Below, in pieces: positions 6,489-8,139 of a stretch of 8,139 bases of DNA. The position numbers were made by a program, and so were the translations under genes. This DNA is from Deltaproteobacteria bacterium (GTDB lineage Bacteria > Myxococcota > Polyangia > Haliangiales > Haliangiaceae). The DNA is taken from positions 1 to 8,139 of the forward strand of contig JAGSPR010000357.1 in assembly GCA_018262455.1 (NCBI GenBank), in the 5' to 3' direction. The notes below the pieces were generated by a model, which made no database searches, had not been told where the DNA came from, and worked only from the letters and a program-made list of their open reading frames with translations. The stretch's first letter is position 1, and the number at the start of each line of letters is the position of its first letter.

Positions 6489-8099
6489 ATGATCCGACAG
6501 GTGTGGGTGGTCGTGCTCCTTGGTACGGGATGCTGGACCACGGCGGGGCCACCTGCGGGGAGCTCGGCGGGCGAGGTGACGCGGGGGCCGGATCACGAGT
6601 TGATCCCGGTGACCGAGGGCGAGCGCATCCTCGAGGCCGCGGCGGCTGCGAGCCCGCCCGGGCGCAGCCGTCTCGAGGTCTCGGTCATCGACGCCGTCGG
6701 CGTTGGCGATCCCATCGACGTCGGGTTGCGGATCGACGGCATGAGCCGAACGATGACAGCCGAGGTCACGCTCACGGGGAAGGGTGTCGTCGAGCATCAC
6801 AGGGTCCCCCTGCACTACGAACCACCGGGCTTCCAGGGCTGCGACCCGGTGCACGACCCCGATGAGTGCCGTCGGGATCCGCCACGCGGCCACATGACCT
6901 CGGTCCGTCTGCGGCCGCTCCGCGCGGTCGGCGAGTATCGGATCCAGGCGCGGGTCGATGACCCTGCGCTGCGCGCCGAGCATGCCGTCGCGTTTCGGGT
7001 CGTATCTCCGAGGCTGCTTCGAGCGTATCGGGTGCTCCCGTTCGGTGGCCTCGGCAGCTTCGCGCTGCGTGCCCGCGCGGTGGTCGAGACCACGCAGGCC
7101 GGGCGGCGGATCGTCGTCAGTCGCGGGGTCTACGAGCGATCGGGCGCGCTGACGATCGCCGACGTGACCGAGGATCTGAGCGAGCAGCCCGGGTTGCTCC
7201 AGGCGATCGGTCACGAGCTGCGCGGGATGCCGACCCGCGTCGGTCTGCATACGGTCTTCGTGGATCGGGGCCACTTCGCCACGTGGGTCTCGAGCCCGAT
7301 GGCGGCACACGGCCAGGTCGCGGTCCGGATCAGCGGGGACGTGCTCGAAGACCTGGCCTTGATCGAGGGCCTCGCCCGGATGCACCAACCCGTGCGCTCC
7401 GCGACGAGCGCCGCCCCACCCGGACCTGCTCCGCCGGTGCGCCCCCCACCGGGGGGGCCACCGCCTGTGAGCTCGCCGCCGGTGCGTCCTTCGCCCGTGC
7501 GTCCGCGACCCCTGCTCAACACCGCACCGCCCGGCACGTGCAACGCCGACGCGCATCACTGCTGTGACGCGCGCAACCAGATCGTGCGCCCCGGCGGGTG
7601 CGAGCCGTCCTACCCCGACGGCGTGGTGGCGGGGATGCGGCGCGGCAGCGATGGGTTCTGCGAGCCGGTCGAGTGCCACCTGCGCTGCCTGCCTGGCGAT
7701 GCGCGGATCGCGACGCCCGACGGCCAGGTCGCCGTCTCGGCATTGCGCGCCGGCGATCGGGTGTGGACCGTTTCCTCGGATGGCGCGCGGATCTCGGCGG
7801 CCATCACCCAGGTGACGTCGGTGCCGATCGTGGGAGCGCACGCGGTGGTCGAGCTGGTGCTCGCCGACGGTCGATCGGTGCGGGGCTCGGCGGGACATCC
7901 GTTGTCCACCGGTCCGTCGATCGGCACGCTGCGGGTGGGCGCCACGCTGGACGGTTCGACCGTGGTCTCGATCCGAGCGGTGGCGGTCCACGGCGCGACC
8001 TGGGACCTACTTCCGGACGGGCCTACCGGCGCATACTGGGCCGACGGTGTGCTCCTCGGTTCGACCCTGGGTCAGGATCGAGCAGGTTCACGTCGTTAG
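6489..8099 (+). CDS. Lipoprotein-like protein with C-terminal Hint (hedgehog/intein) domain
   Basis: A 536-residue protein. The start MIRQVWVVVLLGTGC is a short export signal with a possible but atypical lipobox (Cys15). Residues about 60-172 look like an Ig-like beta-sandwich (alternating strands, for example RLEVSVIDAVGVGDPIDVGL); residues 175-300 are a second region I do not recognise. A Pro-rich linker (310-342) leads to a Cys-rich spacer (C351, C358, C359, C371, C391, C396). The Hint domain begins at Cys400: CLPGDARIATPDG, then LRAGDRVW, GSAGHPL with His470 (block B, Ser467 in place of the usual Thr), LRVGATLDG, and TWDLLPDGPTGAYWADGVLLGS. Hint domains cut or rearrange peptide bonds at that Cys. 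Here the usual C-terminal His-Asn is Gly524-Ser525 and only eleven residues follow, so splicing is impossible; N-terminal cleavage or ester transfer, as in hedgehog, remains possible. Annotated as Hint-domain protein; cargo and partner unknown. Confidence 0.8.
   Translation: MIRQVWVVVLLGTGCWTTAGPPAGSSAGEVTRGPDHELIPVTEGERILEAAAAASPPGRSRLEVSVIDAVGVGDPIDVGLRIDGMSRTMTAEVTLTGKGVVEHHRVPLHYEPPGFQGCDPVHDPDECRRDPPRGHMTSVRLRPLRAVGEYRIQARVDDPALRAEHAVAFRVVSPRLLRAYRVLPFGGLGSFALRARAVVETTQAGRRIVVSRGVYERSGALTIADVTEDLSEQPGLLQAIGHELRGMPTRVGLHTVFVDRGHFATWVSSPMAAHGQVAVRISGDVLEDLALIEGLARMHQPVRSATSAAPPGPAPPVRPPPGGPPPVSSPPVRPSPVRPRPLLNTAPPGTCNADAHHCCDARNQIVRPGGCEPSYPDGVVAGMRRGSDGFCEPVECHLRCLPGDARIATPDGQVAVSALRAGDRVWTVSSDGARISAAITQVTSVPIVGAHAVVELVLADGRSVRGSAGHPLSTGPSIGTLRVGATLDGSTVVSIRAVAVHGATWDLLPDGPTGAYWADGVLLGSTLGQDRAGSRR
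7441..7458 (+). repeat. C6/G7 homopolymer palindrome in the Pro-rich linker
   Basis: A run of six C (7442-7447), ACC, and a run of seven G (7451-7457) form a seven-pair inverted repeat GCCCCCC/GGGGGGC with a four-base loop. It encodes part of the Pro/Gly linker before the Hint domain. One-base slippage would remove the Cys-rich spacer and Hint domain from the product. Confidence 0.7.
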
Positions 8100-8100
8100 C

Positions 8101-8134
8101 TCGCAGGCAGGTCGAGGGCATCAGACCTGTGCGA
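8101..8134 (+). terminator. Terminator-like hairpin after the Hint gene
   Basis: TCGCA (8101-8105) pairs with TGCGA (8130-8134) and CAGGTC (8108-8113) with GACCTG (8124-8129), giving an eleven-pair stem with a two-base bulge and a ten-base loop. It begins one base after the TAG stop (8097-8099). No T-run follows within the five remaining bases, so it is a probable 3'-end structure rather than a proven terminator. Confidence 0.5.
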
Positions 8135-8139
8135 TCAGC

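Noticed and set aside
6228..7991. 587-codon minus-strand frame opposite the Hint and Cys-rich genes
   Set aside because: It is Arg/His/Asp-rich and low in complexity, covers parts of two real genes on the other strand, and has no signal peptide or known domain.
5762..8099. Operon of the Cys-rich lipoprotein and the Hint protein
   Set aside because: The 106-base gap contains two inverted repeats and a separate candidate promoter, so independent transcription is more likely.

Overview
This is a GC-rich window with strongly GC-biased third codon positions. It comes most plausibly from a member of the Myxococcota (a predatory or soil 'deltaproteobacterium'). The support is the type of proteins encoded: a short lipoprotein with the CGRIGFD start and Cys-rich repeats, an RCC1-repeat surface protein, a fragment of a PD40/TolB-like propeller, a secreted M43 metalloprotease, a CotH-type lipoprotein and a Hint-domain lipoprotein. 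The genus cannot be read from the sequence. No rRNA, tRNA, CRISPR array or complete transposon was seen.

Left part (1-1703). The window opens inside an RCC1-repeat gene (+) whose frame is broken by what looks like one extra C in a C4 run at 944-947. Facing it on the minus strand is the 3' end of a PD40 beta-propeller gene (1234-1518). About 185 bases then show no gene and lead to the metalloprotease.

Middle (1704-3750). An intact M43 metalloprotease lipoprotein (1704-2639) is followed by about 590 bases with coding-like composition but no intact gene: two frames carry convincing protein sequence, joined by a frameshift near 2800. Next is a small AhpD/carboxymuconolactone-decarboxylase-like protein (3230-3694).

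Right part (3751-8139). A CotH-family kinase-like lipoprotein on the minus strand (3751-5436) is divergent from a Cys-rich lipoprotein (5762-6382), with about 325 bases between them. Two inverted repeats follow the Cys-rich gene. Then comes a 536-residue lipoprotein-like protein ending in a Hint (hedgehog/intein) domain (6489-8099), with a terminator-like hairpin just after its stop.

Most intact genes encode proteins predicted to be exported and lipid-anchored: protease, CotH, Cys-rich and Hint proteins. The AhpD-like protein is the only clearly cytoplasmic-type enzyme. The genes do not form one operon: each has its own upstream region, orientation changes, and broken gene remnants sit between them. 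The most interesting signals are the Hint domain at the very C-terminus with no cargo after it; a shared GTAG(C/G)ATCGC element placed exactly six bases before an ATG twice, suggesting leaderless transcripts; and an eight-codon upstream ORF whose stop overlaps the start of the Cys-rich lipoprotein gene. None of this proves a new system.
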